In this document: positions 34,170 to 42,122 of the stretch, piece by piece | Position numbering within the stretch: the first letter of the stretch is position 1 | Layout of the letters: every line of letters starts with the position of its first letter | NCBI RefSeq assembly: GCF_030676955.1 | Contig: NZ_JAUUUU010000001.1 | Span: 434,001-498,000 of the forward strand | DNA length: 64,000 bases | Direction: 5' to 3' | DNA from: Porticoccus litoralis | GTDB taxonomy: Bacteria; Pseudomonadota; Gammaproteobacteria; Pseudomonadales; Porticoccaceae | Position numbers and translations under genes: made by a program | Notes under the pieces: generated by a model | Databases searched by the model: none | What the model was told of the DNA's origin: nothing | Seen by the model: only the letters and a program-made list of their open reading frames with translations

Positions 34170-35381
34170 TTGGACGCTATTTCACCCACCTCCTCCACCT
34201 CTGAAACCACCGTCGATGTACTGGTGGTCGGCGGCGGCATTCAGGGTGCTGGCGTGGCCCAGGCCACACAGGCTGCCGGTTACCAAACACTCATTGTTGA
34301 AAAAACCGCCTGGGCGGCGGGCACATCCAGCAAATCCAGCAAATTGATTCACGGCGGCCTGCGCTATTTACAAAGCGGTGATTTTTCACTGGTGAGAGAA
34401 AGCCTGAAAGAGCGCAGTCTGCTCCTGAAGCTGGCGCCGGAGTTGGTACACAGCAACTGGTTTAGCATCCCCATTTACCACGATTCCACCTACCGTCCCT
34501 GGCAAATCCGCGCAGGACTGACACTCTACTGGCTGCTAACCGGCTGCAGCAGCGAAGGCCGCTTTGAAGTGGTCCCGTCGGCAGACTGGTCGTCCCTGTG
34601 TGGCCTCAAAACAGAAGGACTCCAGAAGGTTTTCCGCTACCGGGATGCTCAGACCGACGACACCCGCCTGACTGAAGCCGTGGTCCGCTCCGCCCAATCC
34701 CTCGGGGCTGATACCCGTTGTCCTGCCACACTGCGGTCTGCCACACAAACACCGCAGGGCTACCGGGTAGAGCTGGAAACTACTGCGGGTATCGAAACGA
34801 TCCATTGTCGCTTGCTGGTCAACGCCGCAGGCCCCTGGATCAATTTGCTTGCCCGCGCTATTACCCCCCAGCCACAGATCATCGATATTGACCTGGTTCA
34901 GGGAGCGCACCTCATCCTGGATCAAAAGATCAGCGAGCAGTGTTTCTATCTGGAAGCCCCCAGCGATGGTCGCGCGGTGTTTGTGGTGCCCTGGTACGAC
35001 GGCACCCTGCTCGGCACCACTGAAACCGCTTTTGACAACAACCCGGATAACACCGCGGTCAAAGATGAGGAAAGGCAGTATCTGCTTGAGGTGCTTCACC
35101 ATTATTTCCCGGACTACCCCGGGCAAGTCTGCGGCGAAATGGCCGGACTCAGGGTTTTACCCAAAAAGGTCTTACCCAAAGAAGCGACGGGATTTCACCT
35201 GCGCAGTCGCGAAGTTCAGTTTGTTGAAAGTAACGGTTACCTGGCCATCTACGGCGGCAAACTCACCGGTTACCGGGCTACAGCGGAAAAAGTGCTGCAA
35301 CGTGTCGAGAAGCAGTTGGGTCGCGCCAACCACATCGCCGACACCCAACACATACGCCTTTGCGAAGAGCCCAAATCGTAA
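34170..35381 (+). CDS. glpD: Glycerol-3-phosphate dehydrogenase/oxidase, short form
   Basis: This FAD-dependent dehydrogenase delivers electrons from glycerol-3-phosphate to quinone. It has the GGGIQGAG FAD motif (residues 22-29), the SSKSSKLIHGGLRYLQ signature, ETTAGIETI and a LVNAAGPWIN motif, then a GKLTGYRATAEKV end. It has 403 residues, about 100 fewer than E. coli GlpD, because the C-terminal helical cap domain is missing. A stop follows directly, and this looks like the family's short form rather than a break. The only possible start is the TTG at 34170, coupled to the GDPD stop. Confidence 0.87.
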   Translation: MDAISPTSSTSETTVDVLVVGGGIQGAGVAQATQAAGYQTLIVEKTAWAAGTSSKSSKLIHGGLRYLQSGDFSLVRESLKERSLLLKLAPELVHSNWFSIPIYHDSTYRPWQIRAGLTLYWLLTGCSSEGRFEVVPSADWSSLCGLKTEGLQKVFRYRDAQTDDTRLTEAVVRSAQSLGADTRCPATLRSATQTPQGYRVELETTAGIETIHCRLLVNAAGPWINLLARAITPQPQIIDIDLVQGAHLILDQKISEQCFYLEAPSDGRAVFVVPWYDGTLLGTTETAFDNNPDNTAVKDEERQYLLEVLHHYFPDYPGQVCGEMAGLRVLPKKVLPKEATGFHLRSREVQFVESNGYLAIYGGKLTGYRATAEKVLQRVEKQLGRANHIADTQHIRLCEEPKS

Positions 35382-35396
35382 CCCACCGAGGTATTT

Positions 35397-36857
35397 CTAC
35401 AGAGGTTTGGCCGTAGCCTCGGCCATCCGTTGTAACCAGTGCTGAAAACGGCCCGCCAGTTCGGCATTTTCTCCTGGGCAAAATTCATCCCCGGGATAAA
35501 CCAGCCAATCCCCCGGCTGGCCCGCCAACAGAAATGCTGCCCCCCTGCCGGTGGCTTCCGTGTCCGCACTGCGTATTACTGGCAGTCCGGACAAATCCGC
35601 GAGCCGCTGACAGAAACCATCCAGTTGCGACAGGCCACCCCCCACCAGTATGCGGGTCAGCGGCTCCTGCTCACCCCGCCAGTCGCGAATGCGCAGCAGA
35701 TTTACCATCAACAGGAAGACGATACTTTCCAGCACCGCCACCAAGGCGGCCTTATTGTTATTGGCATCGAGATCGACAAATCGACTACAGAAATCTCCCC
35801 GCCAATAGGGTGCACCCAGCCCTCCCACGCCATTTAAGAAAAGCGGGATGACGGTTTCGGATTTCAGCCACTGATCGAGACTCCGCTGATAATCGGCAAC
35901 ACCCAGTTCCGCCGCCTGTAATTCCAGCGCACTGGCTGCACCATTAACCGTTCCTTCCACCACAAACCAGCGCGCCGATTCTGCTTCAGTCCCTGTTTCG
36001 AAAATTAGCGTCTTCAGAAGTCCCGCCGGAGCTGATACCGCGGGAGCACAGCGCACGGCTATAAACGCTCCGGTTCCGGCATTGATGGTCACCTGCTCCC
36101 CGGGCAATTCTCCCTGGCTGAAAAAGGCGGCATTTTGATCACCATTGAGCAGTGCGACAGGTAACTGGAGGTCGCCAATCTGCAGGTCACCAAAGTCGCT
36201 GGCGCTGGGTTGTAACGGAGGAAGAATAGATTTTGGAATATCAAACTGCGCCAGCAGGACTTCATCCCAATCCCCCGAAGGCAAGTGCCACAACAATGTC
36301 CGCTGGGCATTGCCAGGGTCCACCGCAAAGTGATGTTGTCGGGTCAGGGCGTACAGCAGGTAACTGGCCAAAGGCCCACAAGCCAGACGCTGTTCCCACA
36401 GCGCCGCCTTCACCCCGGGAATGGTATCCAGACACCAGCGCAGCTTGCTGGCTCCGTAATGTGCATTGGGTCGCAGACCCGTGTGTAGGGCTATTTCCTC
36501 ATCACTCAACGACAGTGTTTCCATATACTTGGCAGCCCGGGTGTCCTGCCAACTCAACACCGGCGACAGGGGCGCTGCTGTCTCCCGGTCCCAACACACC
36601 AGACTTGAGCGCTGGGTTACCAGCGCCGCCGCTTTAAGCCTGTGAATGTCTGCCCCCAATTGATCGGGGAGCTTATCCAGCAACCTGCGAATGGAGGCCA
36701 CCACCTCAACCGGGTCCTGTTCCACCCGCCCCGGCATGGGGTGCCGGGTCTGTACCGGTTCGCGCAGTAACAACCGTTGCCTGCCCACGGCATCAAAAAC
36801 CAGCACCCGGCTGCTTTGCCCACCCTGATCCATCACCAGATAGAGAAAATCATTCAT
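35397..36857 (-). CDS. FGGY-family carbohydrate kinase, glycerol kinase-like but divergent
   Basis: This 486-residue FGGY kinase has an N-terminal MDQGGQSSR phosphate motif (Asp10), a GDQNAAFF catalytic Asp region (Asp240), NAGTGAF and a GLGAPYWRGD stretch, and a C-terminal RILVGGGLSQL adenosine motif. By position the glycerol-binding residues of E. coli GlpK are Arg83, Trp103, a Tyr and Asp, all kept here. Glu84 is replaced by Ser (TQRSSLV instead of TNQRETT). Glycerol kinase is the natural guess beside glpD, with which it converges at 15 bp, but another polyol or sugar is possible. Confidence 0.82.
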   Translation of the reverse strand: MNDFLYLVMDQGGQSSRVLVFDAVGRQRLLLREPVQTRHPMPGRVEQDPVEVVASIRRLLDKLPDQLGADIHRLKAAALVTQRSSLVCWDRETAAPLSPVLSWQDTRAAKYMETLSLSDEEIALHTGLRPNAHYGASKLRWCLDTIPGVKAALWEQRLACGPLASYLLYALTRQHHFAVDPGNAQRTLLWHLPSGDWDEVLLAQFDIPKSILPPLQPSASDFGDLQIGDLQLPVALLNGDQNAAFFSQGELPGEQVTINAGTGAFIAVRCAPAVSAPAGLLKTLIFETGTEAESARWFVVEGTVNGAASALELQAAELGVADYQRSLDQWLKSETVIPLFLNGVGGLGAPYWRGDFCSRFVDLDANNNKAALVAVLESIVFLLMVNLLRIRDWRGEQEPLTRILVGGGLSQLDGFCQRLADLSGLPVIRSADTEATGRGAAFLLAGQPGDWLVYPGDEFCPGENAELAGRFQHWLQRMAEATAKPL

Positions 36858-36919
36858 GTTTTCATTAAAGCAAAGTTTTGAGCGACGAGTGTTGTTAGAG
36901 CGCGATTTCTACCGCGTAG

Positions 36920-37336
36920 TCAGATCAGGTTGAGATACAGGACGATCACTATCAGGTAGCGCAGGCCTTTACCGATGGCCGTCAGCAGTAAAAACAGTCC
37001 CAGATTCACCCGCATGACACCTGCCACAAATGTCAGCGGATCGCCCACCACGGGCACCCAGGCCAACAGCAGGCTCCATACCCCGTAACGCTGGAACCAA
37101 TGTTGGGCCCGGTGCAGTTTTACCGGCTTGAACGGAAACCAGGAACGATTTTCAAAATGGATCAGGTAACGGCCTATCCCCCAGTTCAGCGCGGCACCCA
37201 AGGTATTGCCCACCGTTGCCACCAGCCAGAGCAACATCGGGTTGCCGTCGTCGAGAAAGGTAACCAGTGCCACTTCTGAATAAAAAGGCAGCAACGAACC
37301 CGCCCCCAGTGCACTGATAAACATCAGGAAATACAT
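36920..37336 (-). CDS. YqaA-type DedA/SNARE-associated family membrane protein
   Basis: This is a 138-residue membrane protein with about four hydrophobic segments. It has the small-residue motif GAGSLLPFYSEVALV, a GNTLGAALNWGIGRYL motif and WVPVVGDPLTFVAGV, which matches the conserved Gly-Asp-Pro loop of the YqaA/DedA group. DedA-like proteins are thought to act in lipid transport across the membrane. I chose the ATG at 37336, with AGAGG five bases upstream; the upstream 33 codons are Cys-rich and unconserved. It follows the NYN gene by 49 bp. Confidence 0.83.
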   Translation of the reverse strand: MYFLMFISALGAGSLLPFYSEVALVTFLDDGNPMLLWLVATVGNTLGAALNWGIGRYLIHFENRSWFPFKPVKLHRAQHWFQRYGVWSLLLAWVPVVGDPLTFVAGVMRVNLGLFLLLTAIGKGLRYLIVIVLYLNLI

Positions 37337-37385
37337 CAAGGCCTCTGCTCCAGAGCAACACTCCCTGTACTGCCGATTCCGATAC

Positions 37386-37862
37386 TCAACGCAGCAGCAG
37401 CCCGTCGTCGATGGGAATAAATTCACTGGCGGCATTGATCAGTGCAGCAGCGGTCAGGCCGGGCACGCCATACACCTCAACCTTTTTGTTTTTATCTTCC
37501 CGCAGTTTATGCGCCAGCAGGTCAAAGTCGCCATCGCCGGAAACCAGCACTACGGCGTCTACGCCCCCGGCATATTCCATGGCATCAATGGTAATGCCCA
37601 CATCCCAGTCGCCCTTGGCCGAACCATCGACACGTTGGATGAAATTTTTGAGTTTCACCTCAAAACCAATGGCCCGCAGAATATTCTGAAATTCCCGCTG
37701 CTTTTGGTCACCCCGCTCCGTGGCGTAGGCAAAGGCCTTAACCACCTCTCGCCCGGCAGTGGCCCGGGACCAGAACGCGTTGTAATCGAAATTGCAGCCG
37801 TATACCTGTCTGACGGTGTAATAGACGTTTTGCACATCCACCAACAAAAGAACTTTCTGCAT
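37386..37862 (-). CDS. NYN domain-containing protein (LabA/DUF88 type)
   Basis: This 158-residue protein has a PIN-like nuclease fold. The acidic residues of the metal site are visible: VLLLVDVQNVYYT (Asp9), a central GDWDVGITIDAM motif and LVSGDGDFDLLAHKL. NYN proteins are mostly RNases in RNA processing. The catalytic acids are all present, so activity is likely; the target is unknown. It probably forms a two-gene unit with the YqaA-type gene. Confidence 0.88.
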   Translation of the reverse strand: MQKVLLLVDVQNVYYTVRQVYGCNFDYNAFWSRATAGREVVKAFAYATERGDQKQREFQNILRAIGFEVKLKNFIQRVDGSAKGDWDVGITIDAMEYAGGVDAVVLVSGDGDFDLLAHKLREDKNKKVEVYGVPGLTAAALINAASEFIPIDDGLLLR

Positions 37863-38171
37863 GAATCACTACCGGTATTCTGATTTGAGTGGGCAAGGCT
37901 ACGACAACACACCCAAGAGTGATACCCACACTGAACCTGATAGCTCCAATCTGAGAAAAAATAACACTGCAGGAATCGCCAATAGCCACCGTCTGCGCCG
38001 GGTTACCAGGTCCGGCGAAGCTGAGTATGGGTTATATCCTTTGGCTTACTTGCTGAATTGTTCAGGCAGATCAGTAAAGCGTTCCACCGTGAGAGTGGGT
38101 TGAAGACCCCAGATATCAAAGAGTGCGGCGTTGGTTAACACCATCGGCGGGTGAAATACGTGTTATGTGGA
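37863..38171. other. 309-bp gap with no confident gene; one 32-codon frame
   Basis: Neither strand has a convincing gene. On the minus strand a 32-codon frame runs from ATG 38144 to TAA 38046 (MVLTNAALFDIWGLQ start, ends DLPEQFSK). It reads like the tail of a protein but is closed by a TAA eight codons upstream of the ATG, and I recognise no family. A CGCCGG/CCGGCG stem with a ten-base loop lies near 37996-38018. The promoter for the NYN gene should lie in this gap. Confidence 0.4.
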
Positions 38172-39299
38172 TTATTTCCGTTCCGGCAGCAATACCCCTT
38201 CACTCACCAGCTTCTGCTCAATCTCTTCATGGGTCGCCTTGAGATTGGCCCAGCGTTCCGCCGTGGACGGGTGAGAGCTGTTGTAGTGTTCACGGATGCC
38301 TTCCGGGTGCTCAATCGCCATGCGCCGCCAGAACGCATTGACGACTTCGGTATCCACACCCGCATTGGCCAGGTAATACATGCCCACATAATCTGCCTCG
38401 CGCTCAAAATCCTGGCTGTAGAGGCTGCCACCCACATTGCCGAAAGTACCCTGGGTATTGACCCCGTAACCGGCGGCAATGATGTCGAAGATACTGCCCA
38501 ACAGGTAGTTGCCAGTGCGTTTCTCAATATGCCCCTCGCTGTTATGGGCGAACTCATGGGCGATGACCGTCATCAATTCCTCGTCGGACTCAGCAAACCG
38601 ATACATACCCGCAGTGATATAAGTGGCCCTCCCATCCGCTGCGGCGTTCAGGTCATCATCCTTTATCAGCACCACCGGGAAGGAGCAGGTGGTTACCGGC
38701 ACGATATCCAGTGTCACACGCTGATCGTCCCGCTCTACCTCCAACACCAGATGCTGTTGCGACATCGGCATGGACACCGCCTCTAGGGACTTCACAAATA
38801 CCTCCGAGGCGTTAGCTGCCGGTATCGTCACCCCATTCACCGAACGGATCACATCCAACTCCCGTAAGCCAGCATAGGCCGCCGGACTCCCGAAGATGAC
38901 GTGGCTTATAACAATCCCATCCTTGAGTCCGTATACCCCTGAAAACAGGGTTCTGTCTTTTTTATCCAACGTGGCAGTATCTTTCCACACCCAACCCACC
39001 GACCGGATATTATCGTCGGGGCACAACGGCACGCCCGCCGTTCTTATCCGCCACGCCAGGTCCTGTAAGTGCGCGTTGCGCTCCAGGTAAACCTTTTCCG
39101 CCTCAATGCGCTGCCACTGCTGCTCCTCCAACACATCGCTCCCTGCTGGGCGGGCTATCTTGGTAGTCGGAGCACAACCCACACCCCCAAGCAGAAACAG
39201 AACTGCCATTAACAGCGGCCACACATACCGGCCACCAGCTCCCGACGATGCGGGTGAAACCGTTTTCCTATTGACTGAAAACCAGGCTGAACCAGACAT
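38172..39299 (-). CDS. M48-family metallopeptidase with PDZ-like domain, probable lipoprotein
   Basis: This protein has up to 375 residues. A hydrophobic segment ends in a lipobox-like LGGVGC (Cys42), then comes a helical region, a PDZ-like domain (around 125-205, GSPAAYAGLRELDVIRSVNG) and an M48 zinc peptidase domain with HEFAHNSEGH and a downstream Glu-Ala-Asp ligand segment (DFEREADYVGMYYL). It resembles periplasmic quality-control peptidases of the BepA/LoiP class, although those lack a PDZ. The start is uncertain, because the first 22 residues precede the hydrophobic core. It begins two bases after the acetyltransferase stop. Confidence 0.82.
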   Translation of the reverse strand: MSGSAWFSVNRKTVSPASSGAGGRYVWPLLMAVLFLLGGVGCAPTTKIARPAGSDVLEEQQWQRIEAEKVYLERNAHLQDLAWRIRTAGVPLCPDDNIRSVGWVWKDTATLDKKDRTLFSGVYGLKDGIVISHVIFGSPAAYAGLRELDVIRSVNGVTIPAANASEVFVKSLEAVSMPMSQQHLVLEVERDDQRVTLDIVPVTTCSFPVVLIKDDDLNAAADGRATYITAGMYRFAESDEELMTVIAHEFAHNSEGHIEKRTGNYLLGSIFDIIAAGYGVNTQGTFGNVGGSLYSQDFEREADYVGMYYLANAGVDTEVVNAFWRRMAIEHPEGIREHYNSSHPSTAERWANLKATHEEIEQKLVSEGVLLPERK

Positions 39300-39300
39300 G

Positions 39301-39864
39301 TCAGATCACCGGCGGTTGGTCGAGTGAAAGGTGCACCTCTACGGTATTGCCTTCCATAGAGCGCCTCAGTGGCAAATTCATGTTGTAGAGCACATCCAGC
39401 ATTTTGTAGTTTTCGCCAAGCACGGCGGCACGAAACTCCCGATATCCTGCCGCACGGCCAATATCCACCAGATGACCCAGCAACAACGAGCCCACGCCGA
39501 GACCGTGGTATTCATCTTCCACCGCCAGGGTAATTTCTGCGGTTCTTAGCGGTAGGTCATCGCAACGGAAATAACGCGTCACGCCAACCACCAGTTCCAG
39601 ATCTTCATCCACAGCAACCAGCGCCACATGGCGGTCAAAATCCGGCTCGGTGAAGTCTTTCAGCTCCTGTAACGACAGGTCATTCTTGAAATGGAAGAAG
39701 CGGCAATAGGAAGATTCGGCGCTAAGGCGGTGCAACCCCTCCTGCAACACGTCCTTGTCCTGGGGGTTGATGGCGCGTATCAGCAACCCTCTGCCATTAC
39801 GCAATTGATCGCGGGCAAAAAAGCTGCGCAGTGATTCCGGCGTCGCATCCATCTGGCAAGCCAC
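39301..39864 (-). CDS. GNAT-family N-acetyltransferase
   Basis: This 187-residue protein is a GNAT acetyltransferase. After an N-terminal strand (GLLIRAINPQDKDVL) come the core strands and the acetyl-CoA-binding motif A (VEDEYHGLGVGSLLLGHLVDIGRAAG, with the QxxGxG/A-like loop as YHGLGVG), then the C-terminal VLGENYKMLDVLYNMN helix-strand. This subgroup is often fused to acyl-CoA synthetase-like domains in protein acetyltransferases; here it stands alone. The substrate is unknown. It is in an operon with the M48 peptidase gene. Confidence 0.85.
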   Translation of the reverse strand: MACQMDATPESLRSFFARDQLRNGRGLLIRAINPQDKDVLQEGLHRLSAESSYCRFFHFKNDLSLQELKDFTEPDFDRHVALVAVDEDLELVVGVTRYFRCDDLPLRTAEITLAVEDEYHGLGVGSLLLGHLVDIGRAAGYREFRAAVLGENYKMLDVLYNMNLPLRRSMEGNTVEVHLSLDQPPVI

Positions 39865-40110
39865 CTAAACGGGTACGTACTGACCACCCGGTTCGCCGCC
39901 GAGGCAAGGCTTTCGCAACAGGGCAAACCGGCGACGCAAACCAATGCCGCCCGTTAATGGCCAGTAACAAAAATGCAGTCTCATCGTTTAAGCGTAGCCC
40001 TTCGCACAGCCAGTAGCGCTCTTAATACTGACCGGTGACAGCGTGATTCGTCTGCACAACAATGGATTTCCAGCCCCCTAACACACGAAGCGGTAACCTG
40101 AGCTAGAGGT

Positions 40111-40617
40111 TTACTCGATTTTCAGGTAAGAACTTTTTTCCATAAAGGTATTGCCGGGGGTAGTAGCCGCAAATCGACTTCGCACGATAAAAATGACTTT
40201 TCTGTTGGCAATGTCATAGCGCAATTGAACCGGTGAATTCGGTGAGCTGACATTTGCAACATTAAAGGTAAAAGCGCCGAAGTCTATTCTCAGCTCATCG
40301 GTCTGGTAGGTGTATTCTACAGAATAGGGTTCAACTCCCGGCCGACCGTTAACAGAATAGTCAGCGTCGCCAACCACAACCCAGCTCCGATCAAAGAAAA
40401 TCACGTCACCTCGAAATCCCGTCACCCGGTAATACTGGGATGCTCTGCGGGGATTGCGACTACCCGGCTGATGCATAGACCAAAACCCATCTATGCTGCC
40501 AACAAAGGTCTCGGGAGTAAGAAATTCTCCGAGCTTATCGACTTTACCCAATAACTCGGGAGTTGCGTCAACGTAGTAACTGATATCTGTATTTTCTATA
40601 TCTTCGCTCAATGTCAC
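40111..40617 (-). CDS. Hypothetical protein of unknown family
   Basis: This 168-residue protein has no signal peptide or membrane segment. It looks mostly beta-stranded in its C-terminal two thirds (alternating hydrophobic and polar residues, many Tyr, Phe, Val and Asp), which fits a lipocalin-like or beta-barrel fold but is only inference. There is no Cys, no obvious catalytic motif and no family I recognise. It stands alone between gaps of 246 and 124 bp. Its coding composition is somewhat more AT-rich than its neighbours. Confidence 0.6.
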   Translation of the reverse strand: MTLSEDIENTDISYYVDATPELLGKVDKLGEFLTPETFVGSIDGFWSMHQPGSRNPRRASQYYRVTGFRGDVIFFDRSWVVVGDADYSVNGRPGVEPYSVEYTYQTDELRIDFGAFTFNVANVSSPNSPVQLRYDIANRKVIFIVRSRFAATTPGNTFMEKSSYLKIE

Positions 40618-40741
40618 GAATCCTTTTATTAGTATTTTTCCCTACTGCTTTTTGCCAGAATCGTAGCTGTTAATCACAACTACCTTCAACCCAAGAGGCA
40701 CTAGCCAAGAACAATACCGGGCTAGGTTTGTCATGAATTAA

Positions 40742-41530
40742 TCAAAGCCCTGAGATTGCCAATGGCAGCGGCTGCTGACGATAGAACTGACAGAGCAGCC
40801 GATACACTTCGGGCATTTCTTCCCGCATGTTTTCCGGGGCCTCGAAAAAGGCCTCGCTGCACACCGCAAAGAATTCCGCTGGACTGGTCAAGGCGTAATC
40901 ATCGAGGGGTAATGTTCGGTGGTGTCGCCAATCATTTTGCAGGCGATCCCAGGCCGCGGTAAAAATATCGTGCCACTCACCAGGGCGCATATCCGGGTGC
41001 ATCGGCGGCGCGCCGTTGGCGCCATCCCGCAGCATATCCAGCTTGTGGGCCAACTCGTGAATCACCACATTATTGGCCTTACCGTGGCGGGTATGGGCAC
41101 CGGTTTCGCAAATATCCTGCCAGGACAAAATCACCGGCCCCCGATACCAGGCTTCGCCACTCAGCCCCGGTCCCCGGGAATGCTCGACGCCATCCTCGGT
41201 GCGATAGGGGCGGTTCGGTACAAAAGCATCTTCGTAGAGAATCACCGTCTTCCAGCGGTCATACCAGTCCAAACCAAGATGCAGCACCGGCACGCAGGCC
41301 ATGGTGGCGACCTTCAGGCACATGGCATCGGTGAATTGAAAGCCGCTGCCGGAAGCGAAGGTTTTGCGCACCAGAAAGCGGAAGCACATATTCCGCAGGG
41401 CGTCGCGCTCGGCACCCTGATAGCGATGCATCACCGGCCAGTCGGCAATGGCGGACTCCCACTGCTCGGCGGTAAAACCCATTTTTTTAATGCGGCGGTT
41501 TTCCAGCCAGTTGCGCAGTCGGTTAAACAT
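40742..41530 (-). CDS. mtfA: Zinc-dependent peptidase MtfA (M90)
   Basis: This 262-residue protein belongs to the MtfA family. In E. coli MtfA is a zinc aminopeptidase that binds and sequesters the repressor Mlc and so affects the glucose phosphotransferase system. The HELAHKLDMLRDGANG segment holds the HExxH zinc motif, and SPAEFFAVCSEAFFE provides the third ligand Glu. An N-terminal basic helix (WLENRRIKKMGF) and a GPVILSW motif match the family. Whether it regulates an Mlc homologue here cannot be told, since none is in the window. Confidence 0.92.
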   Translation of the reverse strand: MFNRLRNWLENRRIKKMGFTAEQWESAIADWPVMHRYQGAERDALRNMCFRFLVRKTFASGSGFQFTDAMCLKVATMACVPVLHLGLDWYDRWKTVILYEDAFVPNRPYRTEDGVEHSRGPGLSGEAWYRGPVILSWQDICETGAHTRHGKANNVVIHELAHKLDMLRDGANGAPPMHPDMRPGEWHDIFTAAWDRLQNDWRHHRTLPLDDYALTSPAEFFAVCSEAFFEAPENMREEMPEVYRLLCQFYRQQPLPLAISGL

Positions 41531-41608
41531 ATTTAGTGCACTATATCTAACTTCAGATAACTGTCTGAAAGATTGGAAGAAGAAATAGTTTTTTCTTTGA
41601 TATTGATT

Positions 41609-42118
41609 TCATTCACCATTCGCTTTAACCGTCATACTTTCACTTTTTGGCTTGATTTCGTAGTACGTAACCAGAACATAGCTGAGCAACCACATTGATA
41701 ACCAAACACCTATGACAAGTGCAAGTGAAAGCCAAAAAGAGCCACTTAAAAGCAAAAAGAAAAGACAAATCAAATGAATTACAGTAGCAATTAAAAGGCA
41801 AAAAAGGACAACCGATAAAAGATATCCATCTTCGCTAGAATTTATAGCTAAAAGCGAAAGTCCCAAACCAAGTGACAGAAAAATTGGACATATTAAAATC
41901 AAGCCAAACATAACTAAATCTGGGCTTGCTAGATTACTAAGAATAAACCCAAATGAGATACCTCCTTGCCCATAAGCAATCGCTTTCAGTAACTCATGTA
42001 TTCCTTTGGAATCATTTTTTGACAAATACTGTTGAAAAAATGGTGCAACAAAAGAAAGCACTCTTTTAATTTTTTCATTGAAACCATTCATATAGATATT
42101 CTCGCAATCCATTAACAT
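41609..42118 (-). CDS. AT-rich hypothetical membrane protein
   Basis: This 169-residue protein has a soluble N-terminal segment of about 45 residues, then four closely packed hydrophobic segments between about 50 and 155, and a Lys/Ser-rich tail. No family is recognised. Its DNA is markedly richer in A and T than both neighbours and uses many AAA, TTT and ATA codons, which suggests recent acquisition. It starts four bases after the radical SAM stop, on the same strand, so it may have inserted behind that gene. The coding call rests on length and the coherent membrane pattern. Confidence 0.55.
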   Translation of the reverse strand: MLMDCENIYMNGFNEKIKRVLSFVAPFFQQYLSKNDSKGIHELLKAIAYGQGGISFGFILSNLASPDLVMFGLILICPIFLSLGLGLSLLAINSSEDGYLLSVVLFCLLIATVIHLICLFFLLLSGSFWLSLALVIGVWLSMWLLSYVLVTYYEIKPKSESMTVKANGE

Positions 42119-42122
42119 TCAT

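Noticed and set aside
37861..38103. 80-codon plus-strand frame upstream of the NYN gene
   Set aside because: It starts inside the NYN start codon region, has polar low-information composition and no Shine-Dalgarno.
38046..38144. Group II intron maturase or transposase tail
   Set aside because: The 32-codon frame does not match any tail I can recall, and there is no intron domain V/VI structure or terminal repeat nearby.
39865..40110. Possible integron attC site or cassette boundary
   Set aside because: I saw GTTTAAG- and CTAAC-like cores but no pair fitting the RYYYAAC/GTTRRRY pattern around a palindrome, and no integrase.
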